NCBI GenBank assembly: GCA_028712475.1
Contig: JAQTQB010000001.1
Span: 310,001 to 374,000 of the forward strand
DNA length: 64,000 nt
Direction of reading: 5' to 3'
Source of the DNA: Verrucomicrobiales bacterium
GTDB taxonomy: Bacteria > Verrucomicrobiota > Verrucomicrobiia > Limisphaerales > UBA11358
Below the pieces are notes generated by a model that saw only the letters and a list, made by a program, of their open reading frames with translations, did not search any database and was not told the DNA's origin. The translations under genes and the position numbers were made by a program. Numbering within the stretch: the stretch's first letter is position 1; every line of letters begins with the position of its first letter. Below are positions 21,035-31,181 of the stretch, piece by piece.

Positions 21035-22480
21035 TCAGCTCGCCTTCACCGCCGCGACGAGCGCGTTGAGCGAAGCTTTGGCATCGCCGAACAGCATCCG
21101 GGTGTTGTCCTTGTAGAAAAGGTGGTTCTCAATGCCGGCGAAACCGGCGGCCATCGAGCGTTTCATCACGATGCAGGTCTTGCAGCGGTCGGCGTCAATG
21201 ATCGGCATACCGTAGATCGGGCTGGTCTTCTCCTCGCGGGCAGCGGGATTCACGACGTCGTTCGCGCCGATGACGAGGCAGACATCCACGCGGTCCATCG
21301 AGGGATTGATCTGCTCCATTTCGATGAGCTGGTCGTAGGGAACATTCGCCTCGGCGAGCAGAACATTCATGTGACCGGGCATGCGGCCGGCGACCGGATG
21401 GATCGCGAACTGCACTTCCACGCCGCGCTTGCCGAGTTCTTCGGTCAGTTCGCGAACGGAATGTTGCGCCTGCGCCACGGCCATGCCGTAGCCGGGAACC
21501 ACCACGACGCGTTGCGCGTAGGCCAGCAGCAACGCCACTTCGTCGGCTTGAATCGGTTTGACGGTGCCGACCACGCCGGCTGCTGCCGCGCCCGCGCTGC
21601 CGCTGGAACCGAACGCGCCGAACAGAACATTCGTGACCGGACGATTCATCGCCTTGCACATGAGCAGCGTGAGCAGCGTGCCGGAGGAGCCGACCAGCGT
21701 GCCCGCCACGATCATGGCGTTGTTGTTGATGGCGAAGCCGTCCGCCGCGACGGCGAGGCCGGTGAAGGAGTTGAGCAGCGAAATCACGACCGGCATGTCC
21801 GCCCCGCCAATGGGCATGACCATCGCGATACCGAAAAACAGCGCCAGCGAGAACATCACGATGAACGCGACGACGGCGTTGTGGCCGGTGGCGTGGAACG
21901 TGAGCCAGCCGCACAGGCCGATGATCACCAGCAAAATCAGGCCGTTCAGGATGTTCTGGCCGGGAAAGGTGTGCGGCTTCTCGAATTTCCCTTCGAGCTT
22001 GAGATAGGCGATGATGCTGCCGGAGAAGGAAAGCGAGCCAATGAGCGTGGCGAACAGCATCGGAATCGTGATGGCCGCGCCGACATCATGGAGCATGGGG
22101 ATTTCGGCACCGGCGAGTTGTTGCGGTTGCGCACCCTTCAAAAATTCGAGGCTCGCGACCAAGGCCGCCGCGCCGCCGCCGAGGCCGTTGAAGAGCGCGA
22201 CCATTTGCGGCATGGAAGTCATTTTCACCGAATAGGCGCCCATGGCTCCGATGATAAGCCCGATGATTGTGCCGATGACGATGAGCGTGTAGTTGAACGT
22301 CCAGCCGTGCGACCAGACATTCGCGCCGTCCGGTTTGCACAGCACGATCAGGCCGATCAACATGCCCGCCGCCGCGACGAGGTTGCCCGCCCGCGCCGTC
22401 TTCGGCGAACTCAAGAACTTGATGCCGAGGATGAATAAGACCGAGACGCCGATTAAAATTAACGCAATGGTTGAGCTCAT
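21035..22480 (-). CDS. pntB: NAD(P) transhydrogenase subunit beta
   Basis: Multi-TM N-terminus; VVPGYGMAVAQAQHSVREL; FAIHPVAGRMPGHMNVLLAEANVPYD. Confidence 0.93.
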   Translation of the reverse strand: MSSTIALILIGVSVLFILGIKFLSSPKTARAGNLVAAAGMLIGLIVLCKPDGANVWSHGWTFNYTLIVIGTIIGLIIGAMGAYSVKMTSMPQMVALFNGLGGGAAALVASLEFLKGAQPQQLAGAEIPMLHDVGAAITIPMLFATLIGSLSFSGSIIAYLKLEGKFEKPHTFPGQNILNGLILLVIIGLCGWLTFHATGHNAVVAFIVMFSLALFFGIAMVMPIGGADMPVVISLLNSFTGLAVAADGFAINNNAMIVAGTLVGSSGTLLTLLMCKAMNRPVTNVLFGAFGSSGSAGAAAAGVVGTVKPIQADEVALLLAYAQRVVVVPGYGMAVAQAQHSVRELTEELGKRGVEVQFAIHPVAGRMPGHMNVLLAEANVPYDQLIEMEQINPSMDRVDVCLVIGANDVVNPAAREEKTSPIYGMPIIDADRCKTCIVMKRSMAAGFAGIENHLFYKDNTRMLFGDAKASLNALVAAVKAS

Positions 22481-22782
22481 TTTTTCTTTTTCTTGAACAT
22501 TTGCAGCATGCGGTCCGTGACCATGAAACCGCCAAAGACATTGGCCGATCCGAACACCACCGCGACAAAACCGAGCACTTGCACCAGCAGGGTGTCCGCA
22601 TCCGCGAGGACGAGGATGCCGCCGAACAGGATGATGCCGTGAATGGCGTTCGTGCCGGACATCAGCGGCGTGTGCAGCATGGACGGCACTTTGGAGATGA
22701 CTTCAAACCCCACGAAAATCGCGAGGACGAAGATGAACAACACCAGGATCTGGTTGTAAGCTTGGAGGCTTTCGAGCGTCAT
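22477..22782 (-). CDS. NAD(P) transhydrogenase alpha-2 (TM) subunit
   Basis: FEVISKVPSMLHTPLMSGTNAIHGIILFGGI; overlaps pntB by 4 nt. Confidence 0.92.
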   Translation of the reverse strand: MTLESLQAYNQILVLFIFVLAIFVGFEVISKVPSMLHTPLMSGTNAIHGIILFGGILVLADADTLLVQVLGFVAVVFGSANVFGGFMVTDRMLQMFKKKKK

Positions 22783-22788
22783 AAAAAA

Positions 22789-23922
22789 TCAGTTGGGTTT
22801 GGGGAGAAGTTTTTCGTTCACGATCTTGCCGCCGTGGGTGACCAGGCAGCCCTTGATGATCTCGTCGTCGAGCTTGAGGACAAAGGTCTTTTCCTTCTTG
22901 TCCCAGAATTCCTCGACGAGCGCCACGAGGTTCGCCGCGTAAACCTGGCTGGCGTGCAGCGGCACGCGTCCGGGCAGATTGGCGATGCCGATGATCTTCA
23001 CGCCGTTGCGGTCGGTGACTTCGTTGTATTTCACGCCTTCCACGTTGCCGCCGGTGTCCACTGCGAGGTCCACGACCACGCTGCCGGGCTTCATGGCATT
23101 GAGCATTTCCGCAGTCACGAGAATAGGCGCTTTGCGGCCGAACACCTGCGCGGCGGAAATCACCACGTCGGAATCGGCGCAGGTCTTCTTCATCGCATCG
23201 CGCTGTTTCTGGATCTGTTCCTCGGTCAGCGCCTTGGCATAGCCGTCCTTCGTCTGACCGGTTTCGCCGATGTCAATTTTGAGAAATTGCGCGCCAAGCG
23301 ATTTCACCTGTTCCTCGACCACGGGCCGCGTGTCGTAGGCGGTGACTTTTGCGCCGAGGCGTTTCGCGGTGGCAATGGCCTGCAAGCCGGCGACGCCGAC
23401 GCCGATGATGAACACTTTGGACGGCAGGATCGTTCCCGCCGCCGTGGTCATCATGGGGAAAATCTTGTTGGAATAGCGCGCGGCGAGGATGACGGCCTCG
23501 TAACCGCCAAGGTTTGCCTGCGAGGAAAGCACGTCCATCTTCTGCGCCCGCGTCGTGCGGGGAATGAATTCCATGCTGATGGCGCTTACGCCGCAATCGG
23601 CAAATTTCTGGACCAACTCCTTTTCGTTGAACGGATCAAGCAGGCTGGCGTGGATGGCGCCGGACTTGAGCCAGGAAATTTCCTCCACCGGCGGTTTGCG
23701 CAGGCGCAGCACGATGTCGCCGGAACCGATGAGCGCCTTGCGGTCGGTCGTGATGGTGGCGCCGGCTTTGATGTAGGCGTCGTCGGAGAAGCCGGCACCA
23801 AGTCCGAGGCCGGCCTGGACTTCCACCTGCGCGCCGAGCTTGACGAGCTTGGCGGCGCTGTCCGGCGTGATGGGCGCGCGGTTTTCACCCGGATGCGTTT
23901 CTGAAGGAATTGAAATTTTCAT
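22789..23922 (-). CDS. pntA: NAD(P) transhydrogenase alpha-1 subunit
   Basis: SETHPGENRAPITPDSAAKL; VFIIGVGVAGLQAIATAKRLGAKVTAYDTRP. Confidence 0.92.
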   Translation of the reverse strand: MKISIPSETHPGENRAPITPDSAAKLVKLGAQVEVQAGLGLGAGFSDDAYIKAGATITTDRKALIGSGDIVLRLRKPPVEEISWLKSGAIHASLLDPFNEKELVQKFADCGVSAISMEFIPRTTRAQKMDVLSSQANLGGYEAVILAARYSNKIFPMMTTAAGTILPSKVFIIGVGVAGLQAIATAKRLGAKVTAYDTRPVVEEQVKSLGAQFLKIDIGETGQTKDGYAKALTEEQIQKQRDAMKKTCADSDVVISAAQVFGRKAPILVTAEMLNAMKPGSVVVDLAVDTGGNVEGVKYNEVTDRNGVKIIGIANLPGRVPLHASQVYAANLVALVEEFWDKKEKTFVLKLDDEIIKGCLVTHGGKIVNEKLLPKPN

Positions 23923-24115
23923 GCGAAAAATCTGGCGCAAAGTATCAGATGCCCGAATGTGCGAAACACATTTTTTGCCTTTTGCTTGGCTAAACTTGCT
24001 TCAGCGGCGGCTCCGTTCCGTTGGCGTGCCGTCCGCGTATTCCGGGCGGACGCCCTTGGTTTGAGACTCAATAGACGGCGATGCGTTTCATTTCCGAATC
24101 CTGTCTGCCGAAAAA

Positions 24116-24469
24116 TCAATTGTCCAGCGGACTCCGCACACCGATGCCCGGCTTCTGCATGACGTGCGTGTAAATCTGCGTCGAGACCGACACGCCTTGC
24201 ACCGCCAGCGCCGTCAAAAACGGCGTCACCCCCGTGCTGCCCAGATCGCGCGGATCCATCCAGACGCCCGCCCGCGCCCGGTGTAATTTTAGATGCCTCA
24301 CCACCCATTCCCAATACGCCTGCTCCGTGCGCAGCGACAAATGCTGGAACCGCGCCACCGCGTGAACCTGATCCTGCAGCCGGACTTTGGGCTTGGGCGG
24401 CGCGGCGTCCGGCAGCGCGTTTTCAGCCTTTGCAGCCGCCTTTGCTGAAAACAAATCATCCGTCGTCAT
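24116..24469 (-). pseudogene. IntI-type integron integrase, in-frame deletion of catalytic core
   Basis: N-terminal RLQDQVHAVARFQHLSLRTEQAYWEWVV joins directly to C-terminal [20 protein letters not shown]; about 190 aa including R, HxxR and H residues are absent. Confidence 0.85.
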
Positions 24470-24561
24470 GCTGCAAATTATGTGTTGGACAACACCTTCC
24501 GCCCAGCCTAACCTTGAATTCATTAAACTTGATAGGCCACAAATACTGCGGTCGAATACTT

Positions 24562-24568
24562 GTTAGGC
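24562..24568 (+). promoter_or_regulatory. attI/cassette core site GTTAGGC
   Basis: GTTRRRY-type core upstream of a cassette ORF and divergent from the integrase remnant. Confidence 0.6.
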
Positions 24569-24582
24569 CACTTCACGCTTTT

Positions 24583-24927
24583 ATGACCACAGAAGATTTT
24601 GTTCGAGGTTTCAAGCATCAGAAAGATGAGATGATGCAGGAGTATTTCGCCGACACTTCCGCCGCTTCTGTCGTTTCGGTTGGCACACATATCCGTTCCT
24701 TGCATTTGAGTGCCGAGCAGTCAGAGACGATGCGGAAGTTGCTCGACCAAGCATTGACCGATGCGTTCTATTCCGTTTTACTCGCGTTCGATGGTTGCGC
24801 TCGGCTTGGCGATCTGGAGCAGCAGAGTTTTCAGATTCAGGCAGAGGACGGTTCGCTTGTGTGTCGCGGTGACGGCAAGCTTGAGGGTTTAGCTTATGAG
24901 AGTTTTCACAATAAGACCGTGGCCTAA
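24583..24927 (+). CDS. Gene-cassette ORF, unknown function
   Basis: MTTEDFVRGFKHQKDEMMQEY...; starts 14 nt after GTTAGGC; stop codon lies in GCCTAAC (24922-24928), the 5' core of an attC-like remnant. Confidence 0.65.
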   Translation: MTTEDFVRGFKHQKDEMMQEYFADTSAASVVSVGTHIRSLHLSAEQSETMRKLLDQALTDAFYSVLLAFDGCARLGDLEQQSFQIQAEDGSLVCRGDGKLEGLAYESFHNKTVA

Positions 24928-24963
24928 CAGCAGGATAGGCTGCAAACTTCCCCGGTAAGTTTT

Positions 24964-25581
24964 TCACACCGCCCGCACCGCCGCGATAAACGCCCGCACT
25001 TTCGCGATGTCCTTTTTTCCGGGCGCGGATTCTACGCCGCTGGAAACATCCACGGCGAACGGCTGCACTTTCCGCACGGCGTCCGCCACATTCTCCGGCG
25101 TCAAACCGCCGGCGAGGAAAATGGGTTTGCCGAACTTCTGCGCCTCGACGGCCAGATCCCAGTTGAACTTTTCGCCCGTGCCGCCGAGTCCGCTCTTGGA
25201 ATGTGCGTCGAGCAGAAACGCGTCGGTCTTATAATTCTCCAATGCTGCCAATGATCCCGCGTTGCTGATGCGGAAGGCTTTCAGGCTCATCGCGCCGAAC
25301 TGCGTGCAGAATTGCGACGGCTCGTCGCCGTGGAATTGCAGCAGGCTCAAGCCGCAGTCGCCGAGGGCGCGCATGACCAGTTCCTCCGCCGGATTCACGA
25401 ACACGCCGACCTTGAGGACGAACGGCGGCAGCGCGCGGGAGATTTCCACGGCCGTCTGCAACGTGATGTGACGCGGGCTTTGTTCGTAAAACATCAGCCC
25501 GATCATGTCCGCCCCGGCTTCGGCGGCGGCCAGCGCATCGGCGACATTGGTGACGCCGCAAATTTTTACTTTGACGCTCAT
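24964..25581 (-). CDS. trpF: Phosphoribosylanthranilate isomerase
   Basis: VKICGVTNVADALAAAEAGADMIGLMFYEQSPRHI; LAGGLTPENVADAV; DVSSGVESAPGKKD. Confidence 0.92.
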   Translation of the reverse strand: MSVKVKICGVTNVADALAAAEAGADMIGLMFYEQSPRHITLQTAVEISRALPPFVLKVGVFVNPAEELVMRALGDCGLSLLQFHGDEPSQFCTQFGAMSLKAFRISNAGSLAALENYKTDAFLLDAHSKSGLGGTGEKFNWDLAVEAQKFGKPIFLAGGLTPENVADAVRKVQPFAVDVSSGVESAPGKKDIAKVRAFIAAVRAV

Positions 25582-25645
25582 GCTGCGGCGACAGCATTCC
25601 ACTTTGCGCGCGAAAGCTCAACTGCGTTCCGTTGCGCCGGAACAT

Positions 25646-27487
25646 TTACGGCGTTGTCAGCCGGAAGAACTGGGAGGTCGCTGTCTTGGGAACGAGCGCG
25701 GAGATGACCAGTCCGTTGGTGCTGGCAGTGGGCGTGGTCAAACTCCAACTGCCCGCGTTGATAAGATTCGTGGTGGTTTGAAGCTGGTAGCTGGAAGCAT
25801 ACAGCGGCCAGGAAACGAGGACGTTTGTGCCCGCCGGGGCGATGGACAGTTGCGGCGGCGTGGTGGCGATGATTTCCGAGATTTGAGTGGACCAGGTGCC
25901 GCCGGTGTCCGGGTCAACGGCGGAAGGGTATGTTTGAATCGTCCAAAACCGCGTCGGATCGGCGGGATCAACAGACATCGCGCTGTAATCGCCCCAGCGG
26001 CTCGGCACGACCGGCTCCTCAAGCAACTGCGCTATAATTTCGTAGATGTCATGATAGCTGCCGGCTCCCGCCTGCAACAAAATGCCGCCGCCAAATGTGG
26101 TCGTGCCATTTTTCGTTTCGCCAACGTAGGCATAGCTGTTGACGAATGTGGCGGCGCCGGAGCCGTTGCAGCCGATGACCACCACGCCGTATTGGTTGGC
26201 CGCGATGGACGGAAAAAACAAATCCAGATTCGGGTCGGCGATTGTTCCTTGTTCAATCAAGACGTGGTCGGCGGCGCGGATGCGATACCAGCGGATGGCG
26301 ATCCGTCCGTTCACGAGCGTGTTGTGAACGGCGTAAAGCACGCCGCCCACGGCATAAACCTTGGCGCTCAAGCGCGCGTCATTGGCCATCAGCGTGGTGG
26401 AGCCATCAGGTTGCAATGCGGTGAACTGCGGAGCGTCAAGGTCGGCGTTGTCCGGCACTTGATACGGCAGGACGTTCAAAAATGAGGAGGAGGACAAGGC
26501 CGGACTCGCGCCCCCGGCGTTTTGAACGGCGAACCAGACGACATTCGTGTGCGGGCTGCTGTCGCTTCCGATGTCGCCGATGCTTAACACGCTGCCGGTG
26601 GCGCTGCCGTCGAAGCAGATGGCCGGCTGCAGCACCGCTCCGCGCACGGCGTAGTCCATCACGCCAAACCAATGCATGTTCGCAACCGTTGGCGTGGCTG
26701 CCAGCAAATCCGCCTTGGGGATGGAAACCAGCCCCGGGCCTTCGGGTGTTTCTCCTGCGCTGTAAAAGTCGCCGGATATGTAAACGGCGTCTCCGTCAAG
26801 GCCAAGCGTCGGAAAGTCGGCGAAAAATCCGTTGTCCGGGTCGGCTTGAAATGAAAATCCTTTCCACGGGCCGGTCGGGCTGGAAGTAGTGGAAACGGCC
26901 ACCAGAAATTTGTTCGCCAGGGCCGTCGGGTCGGGCGCGGAAGAATTCACCGTCACCTGCACGGCAAACCAGCGCTGCACTGCGGGATCAAAAATCACGC
27001 GCGGATCACTTGTCACATTGTCCTGGGCAATGATCAGGCCCGCGTCCGCCCAGAATTCGAGGTTGGATTTTCGCTGGACGCTCGCGCCGTTGGTCTTGTT
27101 ATAGACAGCCACGGTGCCATTGATGAATTCCACGAACCTTCCCGGGCCGATGGCGCCGTTCGCATCCGGCGGTATGAACTCGGAATCCACTCCAAAAGTG
27201 CTGCCGGTGAAATTCACCCCCACGGAAACGGCGACCGCCGCGCCGGAATCCTTGCCCGCTAAAATAAGGAATAATGACAGCAGCCAGGGTGAAAGGCGGG
27301 AGATTGTTGAAAATGACTTCGGCACGGCTTTGGCCGCTAATAGAACCCATGTTTCCACCCGCGTCAAGTTTGCCAGCGGCCCGGTAGCAGGCCGGTTTGG
27401 CGGGGCGGGCGTCCTCGCGAGCTGCCGAGCCGCCAGTTTTTTCCTCTGCTTTGTCAATTTCCTCGTTTTTGTTTTGAGCCTCCTCAC
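25646..27487 (-). CDS. Exported hypothetical protein
   Basis: 613 aa, basic N-terminus then hydrophobic segment; repetitive extracellular-like composition; no family recognised. Confidence 0.6.
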   Translation of the reverse strand: MRRLKTKTRKLTKQRKKLAARQLARTPAPPNRPATGPLANLTRVETWVLLAAKAVPKSFSTISRLSPWLLSLFLILAGKDSGAAVAVSVGVNFTGSTFGVDSEFIPPDANGAIGPGRFVEFINGTVAVYNKTNGASVQRKSNLEFWADAGLIIAQDNVTSDPRVIFDPAVQRWFAVQVTVNSSAPDPTALANKFLVAVSTTSSPTGPWKGFSFQADPDNGFFADFPTLGLDGDAVYISGDFYSAGETPEGPGLVSIPKADLLAATPTVANMHWFGVMDYAVRGAVLQPAICFDGSATGSVLSIGDIGSDSSPHTNVVWFAVQNAGGASPALSSSSFLNVLPYQVPDNADLDAPQFTALQPDGSTTLMANDARLSAKVYAVGGVLYAVHNTLVNGRIAIRWYRIRAADHVLIEQGTIADPNLDLFFPSIAANQYGVVVIGCNGSGAATFVNSYAYVGETKNGTTTFGGGILLQAGAGSYHDIYEIIAQLLEEPVVPSRWGDYSAMSVDPADPTRFWTIQTYPSAVDPDTGGTWSTQISEIIATTPPQLSIAPAGTNVLVSWPLYASSYQLQTTTNLINAGSWSLTTPTASTNGLVISALVPKTATSQFFRLTTP

Positions 27488-27510
27488 ATCGTCTCCTACC
27501 TTGGGAGCCG

Positions 27511-28659
27511 ATGCCGCGCACGGTTTATTTCGATTACAACGCCACCACCCCGCTCGACCCGGCGGTGCGCGACGCGATGCTGCCTTTCTTCGGCGAAATC
27601 TGGGGCAATCCCTCGTCCGTGCATCATGTCGGGCGCAAGGCGCGGGCGCTGCTCGATGATGCGCGCGACCGCACGGCTAAATTTCTGGGCGCGAAGCCGA
27701 GCGAAATCATTTTCACGAGCGGCGGCACGGAGAGCAACAACCTCGCCATCTTCGGCGCGGCGCGGATGCTCAAGCCGAGGGGAAAACATCTCATCACTTC
27801 CGCCATCGAACATCATGCGGTGCTGCACTGTTTCGATTACCTTGAAAAAAAAGAGGGTTTTGAAGTCACGCGCCTGCCGGTGAATTCAGAAGGCCGCGTT
27901 TCCGTGGATGATTTGAAACGGGCGATTCGCGCTGACACTGTTCTCGTTTCCATCATGGCGGCGAACAATGAAATCGGCACGGTCCAGCCGGTCGCGGAAC
28001 TCGGCGCGGCCTGCCGCGAGCGCGGAATTGTTTTCCACACGGACGCCGCGCAATGGTTCGGCAAGGAACCGTTTGAAATCATCAACCAGTTCAATGCCGG
28101 CCTCGTTTCTGTTTGTGCTCATAAATTTCACGGGCCAAAAGGCGCGGGACTGCTTTACATCAAATCGCCGTTGCACCCCGACCCCATCTTGTTCGGCGGC
28201 GGCCACGAAAACGAACGCCGCGCCGGCACGGAAAATCTTCCAGCCATCATCGGCCTTGCCGCCGCGCTTGAAAAATTTGTAAAGCCGCCGGTTTTTGAGC
28301 GTTATAAACTGGCGGCGATGTCTGCCAAACTCATTTCAGCCATTGAGAAAATTGACGGCTGCGAGCTGGTCAGCCCGCGCGAAAACTCGCTGGCTAACAC
28401 CGTTTCCTTCGTCGTGCGCGGCGCGGACAGCATTGGACTGATGGCGGGGCTGGACTTGGAAGGCATCTGTGCCTCGAGCGGTTCGGCGTGTTCCGCAGGT
28501 TCTCTGGAGCCGAGTCATGTGGTTCTGGCAATTGGTAAAAAAACTTCGGCAAATTCGCTCGTGCGTTTTTCTTTGGGGCGCGATTCGACGGAGGAGGAAA
28601 TTAAATTTGTATGCGATTCGCTGCCTGAAATAATCCGTCGCGCACAACTAGGCAAATAA
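27511..28659 (+). CDS. Cysteine desulfurase (NifS/IscS family)
   Basis: VYFDYNATTPLDPAVRDAM; HTDAAQWFGK; SVCAHKFHGPKGAGLLYI; SSGSACSAGSLEPSHVV. Confidence 0.92.
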   Translation: MPRTVYFDYNATTPLDPAVRDAMLPFFGEIWGNPSSVHHVGRKARALLDDARDRTAKFLGAKPSEIIFTSGGTESNNLAIFGAARMLKPRGKHLITSAIEHHAVLHCFDYLEKKEGFEVTRLPVNSEGRVSVDDLKRAIRADTVLVSIMAANNEIGTVQPVAELGAACRERGIVFHTDAAQWFGKEPFEIINQFNAGLVSVCAHKFHGPKGAGLLYIKSPLHPDPILFGGGHENERRAGTENLPAIIGLAAALEKFVKPPVFERYKLAAMSAKLISAIEKIDGCELVSPRENSLANTVSFVVRGADSIGLMAGLDLEGICASSGSACSAGSLEPSHVVLAIGKKTSANSLVRFSLGRDSTEEEIKFVCDSLPEIIRRAQLGK

Positions 28660-28862
28660 GCATGGGACGGACGGTGAATGGAATGTTGGCTCTGTGAACA
28701 AGTGGATAACTTGCCGGCTTTTTGGCTGGCTTCCGGAATCAATTCGCAGTTTCATTCCTGCCGGATCGGTTGCAGCAACTTGACAGCGCGAGTTGTTTGC
28801 CTTATTCACAGCCCTTAATAATAAGAATTATCTTAAGAAAAAGACTTTAATAATATACGAGC
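28660..28862. other. Possible replication origin (oriC)
   Basis: DnaA-box-like TTATTCACA (28802-28810), near-boxes TTGTTCACA (complement, 28693-28701) and TTATCCACT (complement, 28701-28709), AT-rich tract just upstream of dnaN. Confidence 0.4.
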
Positions 28863-29972
28863 ATGAACCTCACCATCGCCAAAGATCAAATCCTCGTCGG
28901 CCTCCAGGCTGTGCAAAACATCGTCGGCTCGCGCACGACCCTGCCGATCCTTTCCAACGTCCTGCTGCGCGCCGAGGGCGGCCATGTGGAATTCACCGCC
29001 ACCGACCTCGACGTCTCGGTTTCGTGCAAGGTCGAGGCCAAGGTGAAGAAGCCCGGCGCCACCACGATTCCCGTGAAGAAGCTTTTCGGCATCGTCCGAG
29101 AACTCGGCGGAACCGAGATTGACATCGAAGTGGACGAGAAAAACATCTGCACCATCCGCTGCGGTTCGTCGTTCTTCAAAATCCACGGCCTTAACGCGGA
29201 TGAATTCCCGCCGCTGCCCAAGTTCAAGGACGACAAGAAAGTTTCCCTCTCGCAGGAAACCGTCAAAGGCATGTTGAAGAAAACCTCCTTCGCCGTCTCC
29301 ACCGACGAATCGCGCTACGTCCTCAACGGCATTTTCATCAGCCTCAAGGATCACAAGATGACGATGGTGGCCACCGACGGACGCCGCCTTGCGCTTGTGG
29401 ATGAGGAAGTGGACATCTCCGAGAAAAGCAGCGGCGAATTCATCGTGCCGGCCAAGGCCGTGAACGAATTGAACCGCCTGCTCCAGGAAAAAGGCGACGT
29501 GGAAATCAAGTTCGGCGAAAATCAGGCGTCCTTCGCGCTCAAGGACGATAAAGGATTTTCCGTCCTGGTCATCTCCAAGCTGATCGAGGGCAATTATCCG
29601 AATTACCGGCAGGTCATTCCCGGTGAAGCCAAGGAACGCGTGCCGCTCATGCGCGAAGAATTTGTGCAGGCCCTCCGGCGCGCAGAGATCATGACCAGCG
29701 AAAAAGCCAACTCCGTCAAACTCGCGTTCGGCAAGAACACGCTGGCCATCACCGCCAACTCGCCGGAAGTGGGCGAGGCGCGCGAAACCATGGCGGTGAA
29801 TTACAAGGGCAAGGAGATGGCCATCGCCTTCAACCCGCGCTACCTGATTGACGCCTTGAACGCGCTGACCGAGGACGAAGTGTTCTTTGAGCTGATTGAT
29901 GAATTAAGCCCCGGCGTGCTGAAGATCAACGGGCCGTTCCTCTACGTCGTCATGCCCATGCGGTTGAGCTAA
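28863..29972 (+). CDS. dnaN: DNA polymerase III beta sliding clamp
   Basis: MNLTIAKDQILVGLQAVQNIVGSRTTLPILSNVLL...; C-terminal FLYVVMPMRL. Confidence 0.95.
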   Translation: MNLTIAKDQILVGLQAVQNIVGSRTTLPILSNVLLRAEGGHVEFTATDLDVSVSCKVEAKVKKPGATTIPVKKLFGIVRELGGTEIDIEVDEKNICTIRCGSSFFKIHGLNADEFPPLPKFKDDKKVSLSQETVKGMLKKTSFAVSTDESRYVLNGIFISLKDHKMTMVATDGRRLALVDEEVDISEKSSGEFIVPAKAVNELNRLLQEKGDVEIKFGENQASFALKDDKGFSVLVISKLIEGNYPNYRQVIPGEAKERVPLMREEFVQALRRAEIMTSEKANSVKLAFGKNTLAITANSPEVGEARETMAVNYKGKEMAIAFNPRYLIDALNALTEDEVFFELIDELSPGVLKINGPFLYVVMPMRLS

Positions 29973-29984
29973 GAAAAAGCCGAA

Positions 29985-30073
29985 ACATTCAACGCTCAAC
30001 ATTTAACCTCGAACATTCAATGGCCGAAAGCGCCCCTTGGATGTTCGGCGTTGAATGTTGAATGTTCGATGTT
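29985..30073. repeat. Long imperfect inverted repeat, possible terminator
   Basis: AACATTCAACGCTCAACATTTAACCTCGAACATTCAA pairs with TTGGATGTTCGGCGTTGAATGTTGAATGTTCGATGTT, 29 of 37 positions by eye. Confidence 0.6.
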
Positions 30074-30911
30074 CCCTCAAATCTTCCGTCCCAGACGCTG
30101 GACGCCAGTTCCCAGACCCCATCTCACCCATCCAGCGGACTGCGCACGCCCAGCCCCGGCTTCTGCATGACATGCGTGTAAATCTGCGTCGTCGTCACGT
30201 CCTTGTGGCCGAGCAAATCCTGCACCGTGCGGATGTCATAGCCGTTCTCCAGCAGGTGCGTGGCGAAGGAATGGCGAAAAGTATGAGGCGTCACCGTCTT
30301 GCTCACGCCCGCCGCGAGCGCCGCCGCCTTGACCGCCCGCTGCAAATTCACCTCATGCACATGATGCCGCTGCAACCGGACGGTGGGGCCAGACCCGGTG
30401 GGGCGAGACTCCGTCGAGTCGTGACTCACACTTTGCGGATCATTCGCCAGTCCCCTGGCCGGAAACACCCATTGCCAGCCCCACTCCCGGTCCGCATTTT
30501 GATACTTCCGCGCCAAAGCAAACGGCAGCGAAACCCGGCCCAAGCCCGCCGCCAAATCTTTCGCGTGGATCGCCCGCACCCGCTCCAGATGCAGTTGCAG
30601 CGCGGGTTTAAGGCTCTCCGGCAGTATCGTCATCCGGTCCTTGAAACCCTTGCCTTCGTGAATCGTGATTTCGCTCCGCCCGAAATCCACGTCCTTGACG
30701 CGGAGGCGGAGACATTCCAGCAGGCGCATCCCCGTTCCATACAGCAACTGGCAGGTCAATTGATGCTCCGGCGACACCAGCGCCAGCACCCGGCGCACCT
30801 CCTCCTTGGTCAACACCGCCGGCAGCTTCCGCGTGCGCGTTGGCCGCTCGATTTCCCCGATGGCCCCCAATTCCAGGTTCAAAACCTCCCGATACAGGAA
30901 CACCAGCGCAT

Positions 30912-31181
30912 TTACCCCGTGAGATAGCGCCGCAAACGACCCTTGATATATCTCTTACCCCAAGCCGTCTTGAGGTATTTCTCACGTTGCGCGGCATCAC
31001 TCTCGTTCAGGCAACCCTCCCAATAGACAAGCTCCAATGGGACACGCTTCTTCGTTGAGGGAACTTGTCCGCTGTTATGTGCCTGTAACCGCGCCGGCAA
31101 ATTCCTGGTCAGCCCAACATAAAACTGACCATCCTTCTCGGAGCGCAACACATACACATAACAATAGGTGGCCATGTGCAA
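30912..31181 (-). CDS. GIY-YIG nuclease domain protein (89 aa)
   Basis: [33 protein letters not shown]...[18 protein letters not shown]. Confidence 0.88.
   Translation of the reverse strand: MHMATYCYVYVLRSEKDGQFYVGLTRNLPARLQAHNSGQVPSTKKRVPLELVYWEGCLNESDAAQREKYLKTAWGKRYIKGRLRRYLTG

Noticed and set aside
19541-22438. 965-aa plus-strand ORF
   Set aside because: Lies antisense to trpB2 and pntB, whose products are clear; a low-complexity R/H/D/V-rich shadow ORF typical of GC-rich DNA.
22471-23904. 477-aa plus-strand ORF
   Set aside because: Antisense to pntA and alpha-2 subunit genes.
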